Notes under the pieces: generated by a model
Database searches by the model: none
Seen by the model: only the letters and a program-made list of their open reading frames with translations
Told to the model about the DNA's origin: nothing
Program-made: the position numbers and the translations under genes
Source of the DNA: Pseudomonas chlororaphis
GTDB lineage: Bacteria > Pseudomonadota > Gammaproteobacteria > Pseudomonadales > Pseudomonadaceae
Direction of reading: 5' to 3'
DNA length: 64,000 nt
Assembly (NCBI RefSeq): GCF_001921865.1
Contig: NZ_MSCT01000011.1
Span: 1 to 64,000 of the forward strand
In this document: positions 1 through 9,300 of the stretch, in pieces
How positions within the stretch are numbered: position 1 is the stretch's first letter
Layout of the letters: every line of letters starts with the position of its first letter

Positions 1-1
1 C

Positions 2-751
2 GCGGTCAGCGTCGTCGACCCGGACAACCCGGGGCTGATCGCCTACCGCTATCAGCTCACCGGCAGCCAGCCGGCGATCTGGCTCGGCTACGAACAGGCG
101 CTGCTGATCAACGAGCGGCGCACCAGCCTGCCGGCGCTGAATGTGTTCGACCACCAGGACGCCTGGGCCTCGCTGTCGGTGGAGCGCAACCGCATCCTGT
201 TCCCCGCCGCGGACATCGGCACCTTGCAGACCAACCCGCTGTTCCGTTTCTCGACCCCGGTGGTGCGTTTCGTCGACAGCATCAGCCCGCACATCACCCA
301 GGACAGCTTCTCCCTGGACGGCCTGCCGGTGCCCAAGGCCAGCCTCGACGACTACCTGGAGGTGTTCTTCGCCGCCCTGGGCGCCGGCAGCAACGGCACC
401 ACGGTGCAGATCGGCATGGAAGGACGCTACAGCTACGACGTCGCCGGCCCGGGCGTGGTCGCGCGCACCGTGCTGCCGGCCGCGCTGCTGCTGCCGGTGG
501 CGACGTCGCTGAACAGCCCGCCGGACTTCACCGGCGCCTTCAGCCAGGCCATCGACCGCTGGCGCCTGGCCGAGCGGGTCACCACCTCAGGCAACGCCCG
601 GGTCGACCTGACCCTGCGCGCCTTCAGCGCCGACGACCCGGCGCAATTGGCCCTGGGCGCGGTGGCGTCGGACAACCAGCCGCCTTTGCTGAGCATCGAG
701 ACCCTGTGGGTGTCGGCAACCAAGGTTCCCCCGGAACAAGGAGGTCTATGA
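2..751 (+). CDS. C-terminal part of a large protein of unknown function (truncated by window edge)
   Basis: An open frame enters from the left edge and ends at the TGA at 749-751, giving about 249 visible residues. I do not recognise a family. The visible part looks like a soluble or secreted protein with many hydrophobic beta-type stretches, few cysteines and no obvious membrane segment. The next gene starts 68 bp downstream, so the two could share a transcript, but no function follows from that. The stop overlaps an ATG at 748 in an ATGA arrangement preceded by a strong AAGGAGG; that ATG opens only a nine-codon frame. Being coding is well supported; identity is unknown. Confidence 0.7.
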   Translation, partial: AVSVVDPDNPGLIAYRYQLTGSQPAIWLGYEQALLINERRTSLPALNVFDHQDAWASLSVERNRILFPAADIGTLQTNPLFRFSTPVVRFVDSISPHITQDSFSLDGLPVPKASLDDYLEVFFAALGAGSNGTTVQIGMEGRYSYDVAGPGVVARTVLPAALLLPVATSLNSPPDFTGAFSQAIDRWRLAERVTTSGNARVDLTLRAFSADDPAQLALGAVASDNQPPLLSIETLWVSATKVPPEQGGL

Positions 752-819
752 GGCAAAAAAGCAGCGCGCACGCTTGATAAAGATGAACGGCCTTAAATCA
801 CACTATTGGAGTACACCTA

Positions 820-1446
820 ATGAACGGACACACCAATCCCTCCTTTGACGAAGCCATGCCACTGGGGGCGTCTGATGCGCAATTCATCACCGATCTGCAC
901 GAGCTACTGGAGCGCCACGGCAACCTGGATCGCTTCGGACTCTGCCTGCTGCACGATCACTTCGCGGTCGGCGAGGACGAGATCCTTCTCGAATGCAACG
1001 ACCACGACGCCCGGACCCTGCACCTGGATGTGGTCAAGCGTGGCGACTTGCCGCAAAGCAAGTTCACCAGCTGGCGCATCGGCGGTCCCCGCGCCGAGTC
1101 CCTGACCGCGTGCGCCGACGACCATTGCAAGGTCGAGGCGATGACGGCTTGCGCGATGGACAAGTGCAAAGTCGAGGCCCTGACCGCTTGCGCGATGGAC
1201 AAGTGCAAAGTCGAGGCCCTGACCGCTTGCGCGATGGACAAGTGCAAGGTCGAGGCCCTGACCGCTTGCGCGATGGACAAGTGCAAAGTCGAAGCCCTGA
1301 CCGCCTGCGCGATGGACAAGTGCAAGGTCGAAGCCCTGACCGCTTGCGCGATGGACAAGTGCAAAGTCGAAGCCCTGACCGCCTGCGCGATGGACAAGTG
1401 CAAGGTCGAAGCCCTGACCGCTTGCGCCATGGATAAGTGCAAGTAG
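820..1446 (+). CDS. Small protein with nine cysteine-bearing 13-residue tandem repeats; candidate repeat-precursor peptide
   Basis: This 208-residue protein has two parts. Residues 1-94 are a non-repetitive acidic, histidine-containing segment with two cysteines (in GLCLLHD and LLECND). From residue 95 to the end come nine units of LTACAMDKCKVEA; the first is degenerate (ADDHC) and the last stops after DKCK. Each unit has a C-x4-C pair, so 18 cysteines lie in the repeats. The start is supported by GGAG at 808-811, eight bases before the ATG. The next gene, a DegT-type aminotransferase, starts inside the last repeat, followed by a SelO-like protein. Leader plus identical cores next to modifying enzymes is the plan of a multi-core RiPP precursor. 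That role is inference; metal or redox binding by the Cys pairs is the alternative. Confidence 0.75.
   Translation: MNGHTNPSFDEAMPLGASDAQFITDLHELLERHGNLDRFGLCLLHDHFAVGEDEILLECNDHDARTLHLDVVKRGDLPQSKFTSWRIGGPRAESLTACADDHCKVEAMTACAMDKCKVEALTACAMDKCKVEALTACAMDKCKVEALTACAMDKCKVEALTACAMDKCKVEALTACAMDKCKVEALTACAMDKCKVEALTACAMDKCK
1102..1443 (+). repeat. 39-bp coding tandem repeat array, nine units
   Basis: Units start at 1102, 1141, 1180, 1219, 1258, 1297, 1336, 1375 and 1414; the last is 30 bp. Differences among units 2-8 (from 1180) are at third codon positions, so the peptide unit is conserved. Units at 1258 and 1297 are base-for-base identical to those at 1336 and 1375, which points to a recent duplication of a 78-bp pair. 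There are no unique spacers, so it is not a CRISPR array. Confidence 0.95.
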
Positions 1447-2435
1447 CCCCGGGCCCTGCCGACGGCCAGTGGCGGGCACGGGAGGCCGACCGCCTGCCGT
1501 GTTCGTCCTGGCTCGCGCAGTTTTACGGGCGCCGGCATGGCGCCCTGCTGGGTTCCGGCACCGCGGCGCTGGAACTGGCGCTGCGCCAGCTGGGAGTCAC
1601 TGCCGCCTGGCGGGTGGCGATCCCGGCCGCGACCTGCCATCAGGTGGTGGCGGCCGTGCTGAACACCGGCGCGGTGCCGGTCATTATCGAAAACGCCGCC
1701 GAACTGCTGCTCAGCCCCGCGGCCCTGGCGCCGCATATCGCTGGCCTGGACGCGGTGATCGCGGTCCATCAATACGGCTTGCCCTGCGACATTCCGGCCT
1801 TGCGCCAGCTGGTCGGCGAGCGGCTGCCGATCATCGAGGACAGCGCTGGCGCCTGGGACCTCTGCCGCCCTGGCGCGGCCCGGGTGGTGACGTCGCTGGG
1901 CAGCGGCAAAGCCCTGGATATCGGCGGTGGCGGCGCGGTGTTCGGCGACCGGCCAGTGGACGCCGAAGTCGATGTCTGGTCGCCGGGCCAGCGCGCGCGC
2001 ATCGCTCCGGCGTCCAGCCCGCCCTTGTCGATCCATGCCTTGCCGGCGCTGGTGCCCGCCGTCGCCGCGGCCCAGGCGCGCACCGCCCGGCTCAGGCAAC
2101 AGGTGCCGGCGTTATTGGCGCGCTTGCGCGATTACGGCCTGGAACCCTGGAGCGACGCCGACGCGCCGCCGCCAAGCTGGCAGTACATTGCGATCCGCAC
2201 CCGCAACCCCTTGTTGTTCGAGCGCCTGCGCTACAGCCCCTACGCCGATGCCCTGGGCGTCTGCGCCCCGGTCGCCGAGGCCTTGCGCGAACTGCCCATG
2301 CTCCGCCGGCGCGGCGAGGTGGCCCACGGGCCGCACCCCAGCCTCAACCTGCGCCACAACTGGATCCTGCTCGACCCCCTCGCCGCTCTCGACCAACCCC
2401 GGCGCCTTGCCGCCTGGGCCGGAGGCCACCGATGA
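1437..2435 (+). CDS. DegT/DnrJ/EryC1/StrS-type PLP-dependent aminotransferase
   Basis: A 332-residue fold-type I aminotransferase-like protein, a little short for the family (usually about 370-400). The N-terminal GSGTAALELALRQLG is the cofactor phosphate-binding region. IIEDSAGAWD (around residues 132-140) carries the Asp that contacts the PLP ring. SLGSGKALDIGGGGAV contains the expected Schiff-base Lys at about residue 158. Family members transaminate keto-sugars or make amino-modified small molecules. The frame opens at GTG 1437, straight after an in-frame stop and inside the last repeat of the upstream gene, which suggests translational coupling; the exact start is uncertain. It ends in an ATGA overlap with the next gene. 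I infer that it acts in the same pathway as the repeat protein; the substrate is unknown. Confidence 0.75.
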   Translation: MQVAPGPADGQWRAREADRLPCSSWLAQFYGRRHGALLGSGTAALELALRQLGVTAAWRVAIPAATCHQVVAAVLNTGAVPVIIENAAELLLSPAALAPHIAGLDAVIAVHQYGLPCDIPALRQLVGERLPIIEDSAGAWDLCRPGAARVVTSLGSGKALDIGGGGAVFGDRPVDAEVDVWSPGQRARIAPASSPPLSIHALPALVPAVAAAQARTARLRQQVPALLARLRDYGLEPWSDADAPPPSWQYIAIRTRNPLLFERLRYSPYADALGVCAPVAEALRELPMLRRRGEVAHGPHPSLNLRHNWILLDPLAALDQPRRLAAWAGGHR

Positions 2436-3679
2436 CCCCGCTCGCCCACCCGCCTGCACAACGCTCCGGGCACGACCTGGACCTGCCCTTCGCCGCCGGC
2501 CCGCGGGTTCGCCGCTTGGCCGACTACGCCAGCACCGGCCAGGGCCTGGACGAAGAACAATTGCTCGGGGTGGCCGGCGCCCGGGTGGTGTTCGCCAACT
2601 ACGCGGCGCTCCGCGCCGATTTCGCCGCGCCCTGGCAGGCCTTGGCGGGCGAACCGGAGACGGCCGCCATCGACCGCTGGCTGCTGGAAAATGCCGCCTG
2701 CATTTCCGCCAGCCAGGCCGCGGCCCAGGGCATCAACACGCCGATCGCCCTTGACCGGCGTCGGCTGCCGGCCTGGCGTCCGCCGCGCTATGGCCGCGCC
2801 GCGGTGCTCTGCGCGGCGGGCCGCGCCGCGGTGTTGTTCGACGTCAAGGGCCTTGGCGTGCCGCCGGACGAAGCTCCGGTGCTGCCCCATTCCAACGGTT
2901 TGCTGACCCTGGGCGAAGCGGTGCACGAAGTGCTGATGGAACACCTGGTGTTCGCCGCCATGCACCACGCCGGCGGCGCCGTCAGCCCGCTGCCGGCCTA
3001 TGCCTTGATCGACCTCGGCTTCGACGCCTTGTGGCTCGACGGCCGCGCGCCGGAACCGGCGGTGCTGCTGGTGCGCCGGCCCTGCACCCGCCCGCGCTGC
3101 CAGTGGCAACGCTATTGGCAGGGCCCCGAGCTGGCCGGCGCCCTGCTGCAGGCCGAACTGCTGCTGCGGCGTTACGGGCTGACGGCCAGCAGCTGCGGCG
3201 CGGTGCGTTTCCAGGTCAGCCGCCAGGCCGGGGAACTGCGGGTGCAGCGCGACGGCGAAAGCCTGCCGGTCAGCCCCGAAGTGGCGCAAAACCTGGAACG
3301 CCTGCTGGCGGCCAACCGCGGCGCGCCGCTGCTGATCGACGGGGTCAACGTGCAACTGGCCGGCGCGGCCAGCGTCGCGCCGCTGCACCTGCAGGTCATG
3401 GATTTCGGCCGCTATCGCTTCGCCGAGCGGTTCGAGCATCACCTGTACGCCTGGGTCGACGCCGACTACCAGAACCTCAACGGTGTCTACCTGGCGCCCG
3501 ACGACCCGCGCTACGTGCAGCCCGACCCCGCCCTGAGCCTGGCCGGCACCGCCGCCAGCCCGGCCTTCGCCGAGCTGCAACGGCGGGTGCGCGACTTTCG
3601 CCAGGGTGTCGAGCCCGAGCGCCTGTGCCAGGCCCTGCGCGCCACCCTGGAGACCGCCTGCCGGCCGTTGCGCGGGTGA
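2432..3679 (+). CDS. SelO/YdiU-like pseudokinase-fold protein (putative)
   Basis: A 415-residue protein joined to the aminotransferase by ATGA. It shows kinase-fold marks in SelO order: VKGLG with Lys139, a following helix LGEAVHEVLMEHLVFAAM with Glu166, a DGVNVQL stretch near residue 308, and VMDFGRYRF with Asp324-Phe-Gly. In SelO the matching parts are the KGAGxTP segment, an REFLxSEAM helix and DYGPF. Known SelO proteins transfer AMP to protein hydroxyls; other pseudokinases (for example SidJ) glutamylate. Similarity is motif-level only and judged by eye, so the catalytic activity is open. The context suggests it modifies the repeat protein or its product. It could also be an unrelated kinase-like family. 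Confidence 0.5.
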   Translation: MTPLAHPPAQRSGHDLDLPFAAGPRVRRLADYASTGQGLDEEQLLGVAGARVVFANYAALRADFAAPWQALAGEPETAAIDRWLLENAACISASQAAAQGINTPIALDRRRLPAWRPPRYGRAAVLCAAGRAAVLFDVKGLGVPPDEAPVLPHSNGLLTLGEAVHEVLMEHLVFAAMHHAGGAVSPLPAYALIDLGFDALWLDGRAPEPAVLLVRRPCTRPRCQWQRYWQGPELAGALLQAELLLRRYGLTASSCGAVRFQVSRQAGELRVQRDGESLPVSPEVAQNLERLLAANRGAPLLIDGVNVQLAGAASVAPLHLQVMDFGRYRFAERFEHHLYAWVDADYQNLNGVYLAPDDPRYVQPDPALSLAGTAASPAFAELQRRVRDFRQGVEPERLCQALRATLETACRPLRG

Positions 3680-3745
3680 GCGCCGCGGTTGCATAGCGCC
3701 TCCTGGCGCCGGTTTTCCCTGGGCGAATACCCGCGCCATCGCCGC

Positions 3746-3812
3746 TCTGGACGCTGGCCAATAAACCCCGGGGTTTCGCGCATGGTGCCGTCCAGCCTGG
3801 CCGATATCATGG
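3746..3812 (+). repeat. Copy A of a dispersed 67-bp intergenic element
   Basis: Aligns without gaps to 17929-17995, about 48 of 67 bases identical. Best conserved are TCTGGACGC, GCCAATAA, GGGGTTTCGC and GATATYATGG. Both copies are non-coding and are followed by a short inverted repeat (here GGTTCAG/CTGAGCC, about 3818-3841). The copy lies 80 bp before the MFS gene start and could be a promoter, a small structured transcript or a REP-like repeat. Confidence 0.6.
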
Positions 3813-3891
3813 GCTGGTCGGTTCAGCGCCACCCCTGAGCCCTGGACCGGCGCCTTCTCGCTTGCCTCGATAGCCAACGGACCGATACCCC

Positions 3892-5100
3892 ATGCCCGCA
3901 CCCACGCTTGCCGGTGAACGGCGTTCGCACGCCTTTGTGTTTTGCCTGGCCCTGTCCCTGATGGTGGCGCTGATGAACAGCAGCGCGCCGACACCGCTCT
4001 ATCCGCTCTACGGTGAACGCCTCGGCCTGGGCGCGCTGGACCTGACGCTGATTTTCGGCGCCTATGGCGTCGGCGTGCTGGTGGCCTTGATCGCCATGGC
4101 CCGCCTGGCCGGCAACCTCGGCGACCTGCGCCGGGTGTTCGTCCCCGCCAGCCTGCTGGTGGCGCTCGGCGCCGCGGCCTTTGCCCACGGCGCGGCGCTG
4201 GGCCCGTTGTGCGTGGCCCGCCTGCTGGCCGGTCTCGGCTCGGGGGCCATGACCGCGGCGGTGAATGTCGCGCTGGTGCGTTTCAACCCGGGGCACAACG
4301 AGAAATTGCCGGCCCTGGTGGCGACCCTGGCGATGGTCTCGGGCCTGGCCCTTGGGCCGCTGGTCAGCGGCGCGGCCTTGCAGCTGGATATTCGCCCCCT
4401 GGCCGCGCCGTTCTGGCTGGTCGCCGTGCTCGGCCTGGCGCTGGCGGCCGCGACCCTGTTGCTGTGGCCGGCCGGCGGCACGCCACCGCCAGCTCCGGAA
4501 CACCCTCGCGCGGCCAGCCTCAGGGAGGCGCTGCTCGGCATCGGCCGGCCTTTTCACCTGTGTGCCTGGAGCGTGTTTTTCAGTTGGTCGTTCGCCGCCT
4601 GCGTGTTCGTCATCGGCCCGCAGGTGGCGCAACAGGTGTTTGGCCTGGAGGACCGCGGCGTGTTCGGTTATGTGGTGTCGGCCTACCTGCTGGTCGCCGG
4701 CCTGAGCCAGCTGTATTGCCAGCGCCTGGACGCCCGGCAGGCGTTGCTCGGCGGCTGGTGGTGCCAGTGCCTGGCGCTGCTGGTCCTGCTCCTGGCCTGC
4801 TACACCCGCTCCCTTTACCTCGCGCTGGCGGGGCTGGCCATCGGCGGTTACGCCTACGGCGCGCTGTTCGTCGGCAATGCCCGGCTGGTCAACCAACTGG
4901 CGCCGCGCCACGGCCACGCCACGCTGATCGCCTACTTCTACGCCACGGTCTACCTGTTCAACGCCACTCCGCTGCCCCTGGGCCTGCTGGTGGATGCCTA
5001 CGGCGTGGTCACCGCCAGCACCGTCGCCCTGTGCCTGTTCCTCGGCCTGGCCCTGGCGTTGTTCGCCGCGGCGCGCCGCACCCGGTTCGCCGCCCGGTGA
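3892..5100 (+). CDS. MFS transporter, drug/metabolite exporter type
   Basis: A 402-residue integral membrane protein with about twelve hydrophobic segments, beginning with ALSLMVALMNSSAPTPLY and ending in a long hydrophobic helix before a basic tail. The loop after the second segment (RLAGNLGDLRRVFVPAS) fits the MFS signature loop with its conserved Gly, Asp and Arg. These features match the major facilitator superfamily, inner membrane, probably proton-coupled. It begins about 210 bp after the SelO-like gene and is followed 69 bp later by an RND operon. It might export the product of the upstream cluster, but the spacing and intervening element allow separate control. Substrate not predictable. 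Confidence 0.85.
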   Translation: MPAPTLAGERRSHAFVFCLALSLMVALMNSSAPTPLYPLYGERLGLGALDLTLIFGAYGVGVLVALIAMARLAGNLGDLRRVFVPASLLVALGAAAFAHGAALGPLCVARLLAGLGSGAMTAAVNVALVRFNPGHNEKLPALVATLAMVSGLALGPLVSGAALQLDIRPLAAPFWLVAVLGLALAAATLLLWPAGGTPPPAPEHPRAASLREALLGIGRPFHLCAWSVFFSWSFAACVFVIGPQVAQQVFGLEDRGVFGYVVSAYLLVAGLSQLYCQRLDARQALLGGWWCQCLALLVLLLACYTRSLYLALAGLAIGGYAYGALFVGNARLVNQLAPRHGHATLIAYFYATVYLFNATPLPLGLLVDAYGVVTASTVALCLFLGLALALFAAARRTRFAAR

Positions 5101-5169
5101 ACCCACCCCTTCGTCCGTCTTGCCGCCCCGTGCGCAAGGCGCTTGTGCAACCCACGCAGTAGTGAAGAC

Positions 5170-6300
5170 ATGAAAAAGACATTCAAACGATGGGCCGGCG
5201 GCAGCGCCTTGCTGGTGGCTGGCAGTACCCTCGCCATCGCGCTGGCCGGCAGTGACTCCAGCGCCGCCGACGCCGACGCCGACGCGACGCCGCCGTTGCC
5301 CGCGATCAAGGTCGCGGTGGCCCCGGTGGTCCAGGGCCCCATGCCGAACCTGCTGACCGGCATCGGCGAACTGGAAGCGACCCGCCAGGTCATGGTCACC
5401 GCCGAAGCCAGCGGCCTGGTCACGCTCATCGCCTTTCGCCCGGGCGAAACGGTGCGCGTCGGGCAGACCCTGGTCCAGCTCAACGACGCCCCCGAACGCG
5501 GCGAACTGGCGCGCCTGCAAGCCCAGGCGAGCAACGCCCGCTCGCGCCTGCAACGCACCCGCCTGTTGCTGCCGCAACAAGCGGCCACCCAGGAACAGCT
5601 GGACGAGGCCCAGGCCGATTTCCGGCAGATCCAGGGCGATATCGCCCGGGTCACCGCGCTGATCGAGCAAAAGCGCATCAAGGCGCCGTTTTCCGGGGTG
5701 CTGGGGGTGCGCAAGATCAACCTGGGGCAGTTCGTCCAGGCCGGTGAGCCGATGGTCTCGCTGACCGATGCGCAAACGCTGTACGCCAACGTCAATCTGC
5801 CGGAACGCAGCCTGGCGCAGCTCAAGCCCGGGCAAGACATGCAACTGTCGGTGGACGCCTACCCCGACCGCTCGTTCGCCGGCACGGTCAGCACCCTGGA
5901 GCCGCGCATCGACCCGGGCACGCGCACGCTGCTGGTCCAGGCCACGGTGCCGAACGCGCAGCACCTGCTCGCGCCCGGCATGTACGTGAACGCCCAGGTC
6001 AGCCTGCCGACCTCGGCCCAGGTCCTGAGCGTTCCGGAAACCGCGGTCAGCTACAACAGCTACGGCGATTTCGTCTACGCCGTGCAAGGCGACGACCCGC
6101 AAGCGCTGAAGGCGCGCCTGGTGCAGGTCAAGACCGGCCAGCGCAGCGCCGGCCGGGTGGTGCTGCTCGACGGCGTCAAGGCCTCGGACCGGGTCGTCAC
6201 CTCCGGCCAGCTGCGCCTGAGCAATGGCGCGCACATTGAAATCATTCCCTGGGACAACGTGGCCCTCAAGGCCCCGCTCGCCCCGGCCTCGAACCAGTAA
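5170..6300 (+). CDS. RND efflux periplasmic adaptor subunit (MexH-like)
   Basis: A 376-residue membrane fusion protein with an N-terminal hydrophobic signal or anchor (about residues 10-30). The lipoyl half-motifs are GIGELEATRQVMVTAEASG (about 60-80) and KRIKAPFSGVLGVRKINLGQ (about 168-187), split by an alpha-helical hairpin of about 60 residues. The beta-barrel and membrane-proximal domains follow. It bridges the inner-membrane pump and the outer-membrane channel. A TTG 27 bp upstream is in frame, but the ATG at 5170 gives the normal signal sequence. The gene is 18 bp from the permease gene, forming an adaptor-pump-channel operon. MexH-like is inferred from the MexI-like partner. Confidence 0.9.
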   Translation: MKKTFKRWAGGSALLVAGSTLAIALAGSDSSAADADADATPPLPAIKVAVAPVVQGPMPNLLTGIGELEATRQVMVTAEASGLVTLIAFRPGETVRVGQTLVQLNDAPERGELARLQAQASNARSRLQRTRLLLPQQAATQEQLDEAQADFRQIQGDIARVTALIEQKRIKAPFSGVLGVRKINLGQFVQAGEPMVSLTDAQTLYANVNLPERSLAQLKPGQDMQLSVDAYPDRSFAGTVSTLEPRIDPGTRTLLVQATVPNAQHLLAPGMYVNAQVSLPTSAQVLSVPETAVSYNSYGDFVYAVQGDDPQALKARLVQVKTGQRSAGRVVLLDGVKASDRVVTSGQLRLSNGAHIEIIPWDNVALKAPLAPASNQ

Positions 6301-6318
6301 CAGGCGAAAGAATCTGCC

Positions 6319-9300
6319 ATGAAGTTCACCGATCTGTTTGTCCGCCGCCCCGTACTGGCGCTGGTGGTCAGCACCCTTGTGCTGTTGCTCGGGTTGCTGG
6401 CCGTCAAGCAATTGCCGGTCCGCCAATACCCGCTCACCGAAAGCTCCACCCTGACCATCACCACCCAATACCCGGGCGCTTCGCCGCAACTGATGCAAGG
6501 CTTCGTGACCCAGGCGATCGCGCAATCGGTGGCGACCGTCGAAGACGTCGACTACATGACCTCGACCTCCACCCAGGGCCGCAGCGTCATTGCCGTGCGC
6601 ATGAAGCTCAACGCCGACTCGAACAAGGCCATGACCCAGGTGATGGCCAAGGTCAACGAGGTCAAGTACCGGCTGCCCGCCGAGGCCTACGACCCGGTCA
6701 TCGTCAAGTCGTCCGGCGAGGCCACCGCGGTCGCCTATGTCGGCTTTTCCAGCCCGAGCCTGTCCACCGCGGCGCTGTCGGACTACGTGACCCGCGTGGT
6801 CCAGCCGCAGCTGTCGTCCATCGAAGGCGTCGGCAGCATCGACCTCAACGGCGGCCAGAAAATGGCCATGCGGATCTGGCTCGATGCCAATCGCATGGCC
6901 GCCCACGGCATCTCCGGCGGCGACGTGGCGCAAGCGTTGCGCGACAACAACGTGCAGGCCGCCCCGGGCCAGGCCAAGGGCCTGTATGTGGTGTCCGATA
7001 TCCAGGTCAACACCGATCTGGTCAGCGTCGACGAATTCCGCGACCTGGTGGTCAAGGCGACGCCGATGGGCATCGTGCGCCTGAACGACATCGCCACCGT
7101 GGAACTGGGCGCCGCCTCCAGCGACACCAGCGCCACCATGGATGGGGTCAACGCGGTGTTCTTCGGCCTCAACGCCGCGCCGAACGCCAACCCGCTGGTG
7201 ATCGTCAAGAAGCTCAACGAGCTGCTGCCGGGCATCCGCCAGAACCTGCCGCCGGAGGTGAAGGTGGCCGTGCCTTTCGAGCTGGCGCGGTTTATCAGCG
7301 CGTCGATCGACGAGGTGCTGGGCACCCTGTTCGAGGCCATCGTCATCGTCGTGCTGGTGATCTTCCTCAGCCTCGGCTCGGCACGCGCGGTGATCATCCC
7401 GGTGATCACCATTCCGCTGTCGATGCTCGGCGCCGCCGCCTTCATGGCCCTGTTCGGCTTCAGCATCAACTTGCTGACCCTGCTGGCCATGGTCCTGGCG
7501 ATCGGCCTGGTGGTGGACGACGCCATCATCGTGGTGGAAAACGTCCACCGGCATATCGAGGAAGGCCACTCCCCGGCCCGCGCCGCCTTGATCGGCGCCC
7601 GCGAAGTGGCGGCGCCGGTGATCGCGATGACCCTGACCCTGGCCGCGGTCTATGCGCCCATCGGCCTGATGGGCGGCCTGACCGGCTCGCTGTTCAAGGA
7701 GTTCGCCTTCACCCTGGCCGGCTCGGTGCTGGTTTCCGGGCTGATTGCCCTGACCCTGTCGCCGGTGATGAGTTCGTTCCTGCTCGACAGCCAGATGAAC
7801 GAAGGCTGGATGGCGCGCCAGGCCGAACGCTTCTTCCACGGCCTGGGCCAGGCCTACGGCCGGATCCTCGACCTGTCGCTGCACCATCGCTGGGTCACCT
7901 GCGCCGTCGCCGCGGTGGTGCTGCTCAGCGTGCCGTTGCTGTACAGCCGCGCGCAAAGCGAACTGGCGCCGGTGGAAGACCAGTCGACCGTGCTGACGGC
8001 CATCAAGTCGCCGCAGAACGCCAACATCGAGTACGTCGAGCAATTCGCCAAACAGTGGAACGCCGTCATGGCCGACGTGCCCGAGCAGAGCAACCTGTGG
8101 CTGATCAACGGCATCAACGGCGTGTCCAACAGCATCGGCGGGGTGAACTTCGTCGACTGGGAAAACCGCCAGCGCAATGCCAACCAGATCCAGGTCGACA
8201 TGCAGAACCGCGCCAACGCCATCGAGGGCAACAACGTCTTCGCCTTCCAGTTGCCGTCGCTGCCGGGCTCCACGGGCGGCCTGCCAGTACAGATGGTGGT
8301 CAAGAGCGCCGGGGACTACCGGATTGTCTTCGAAGCCATGGAGGCGCTGAAAAAAGCGGCGCGCAGCAGCGGCCTGTTCATGGTGGTGGACAGCGACCTG
8401 GACTACAACAATTCGGTCATCCGCATCCAGGTCGACCGGGCCAAGGCCAACAGCCTGGGCGTGACCATGAAGGCCATCGGCGACACCCTGGCGGTGCTGG
8501 TGGGCGAGAACTACGTCAACCGCTTCGCCATGGACGGGCGCTCCTACGACGTCATTCCCCAGAGCCTGCGCCACGAACGCCTGTCGCCCGAAGCCCTGGC
8601 GCGCTTCTACGTGACCAGCGCCTCCGGCGCGCAGGTGCCGCTGTCCAACCTGGTCACGCTGTCGACCGGCGTCGAACCGAACCAGCTGACGCAGTTCAAC
8701 CAGCTCAATTCGGCCATCCTGCAGGCGATTCCCAACCCCGGGGTGAGCATGGGCGAAGCGGTGCAGTTCCTCGAGGCCCAGGCCGCCGCCCTGCCCCCCG
8801 GGTTCAGCCATGACTGGCTGTCGGACTCGCGCCAGTACCACCAGGAAGGCGCGGCGCTGGTCATGGCGTTCGTCTTCGCCATCATCGTCATCTACCTGGT
8901 GCTGGCAGCCCAGTACGAGAGCCTGCGCGACCCGTTGATCATCCTGATCAGCGTGCCGATGTCGGTGTGCGGCGCCTTGATTCCCCTGGCGCTGGGCATG
9001 GCGACCATCAATATCTATACCCAGATCGGGCTGGTGACGCTGATCGGCCTGATCAGCAAGCACGGGATCCTGATGGTCGAGTTCGCCAACGAGGTGCAGA
9101 TCAAGGAAGGCCTGGACCGGCGCGGCGCCATCCTGCACGCGGCCAAGCTGCGCCTGCGGCCGATCCTCATGACCACCGCCGCCATGGTCACCGGGCTGGT
9201 GCCGCTGCTGTTCGCCTCCGGCGCCGGCGCGCACAGCCGCTACGACCTGGGCCTGGTGATCGTGGTCGGCATGCTGGTCGGCACGCTCTTCACCTTGCTG

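Noticed and set aside
1102..1443. Regular 39-bp repeats as a CRISPR array
   Set aside because: No spacers, no cas genes, and the repeats are in frame with only synonymous changes.
1469..2431. Extension of the SelO-like gene upstream to 1469
   Set aside because: This part is the shifted frame of the aminotransferase; the ATGA overlap at 2432 is the natural start.
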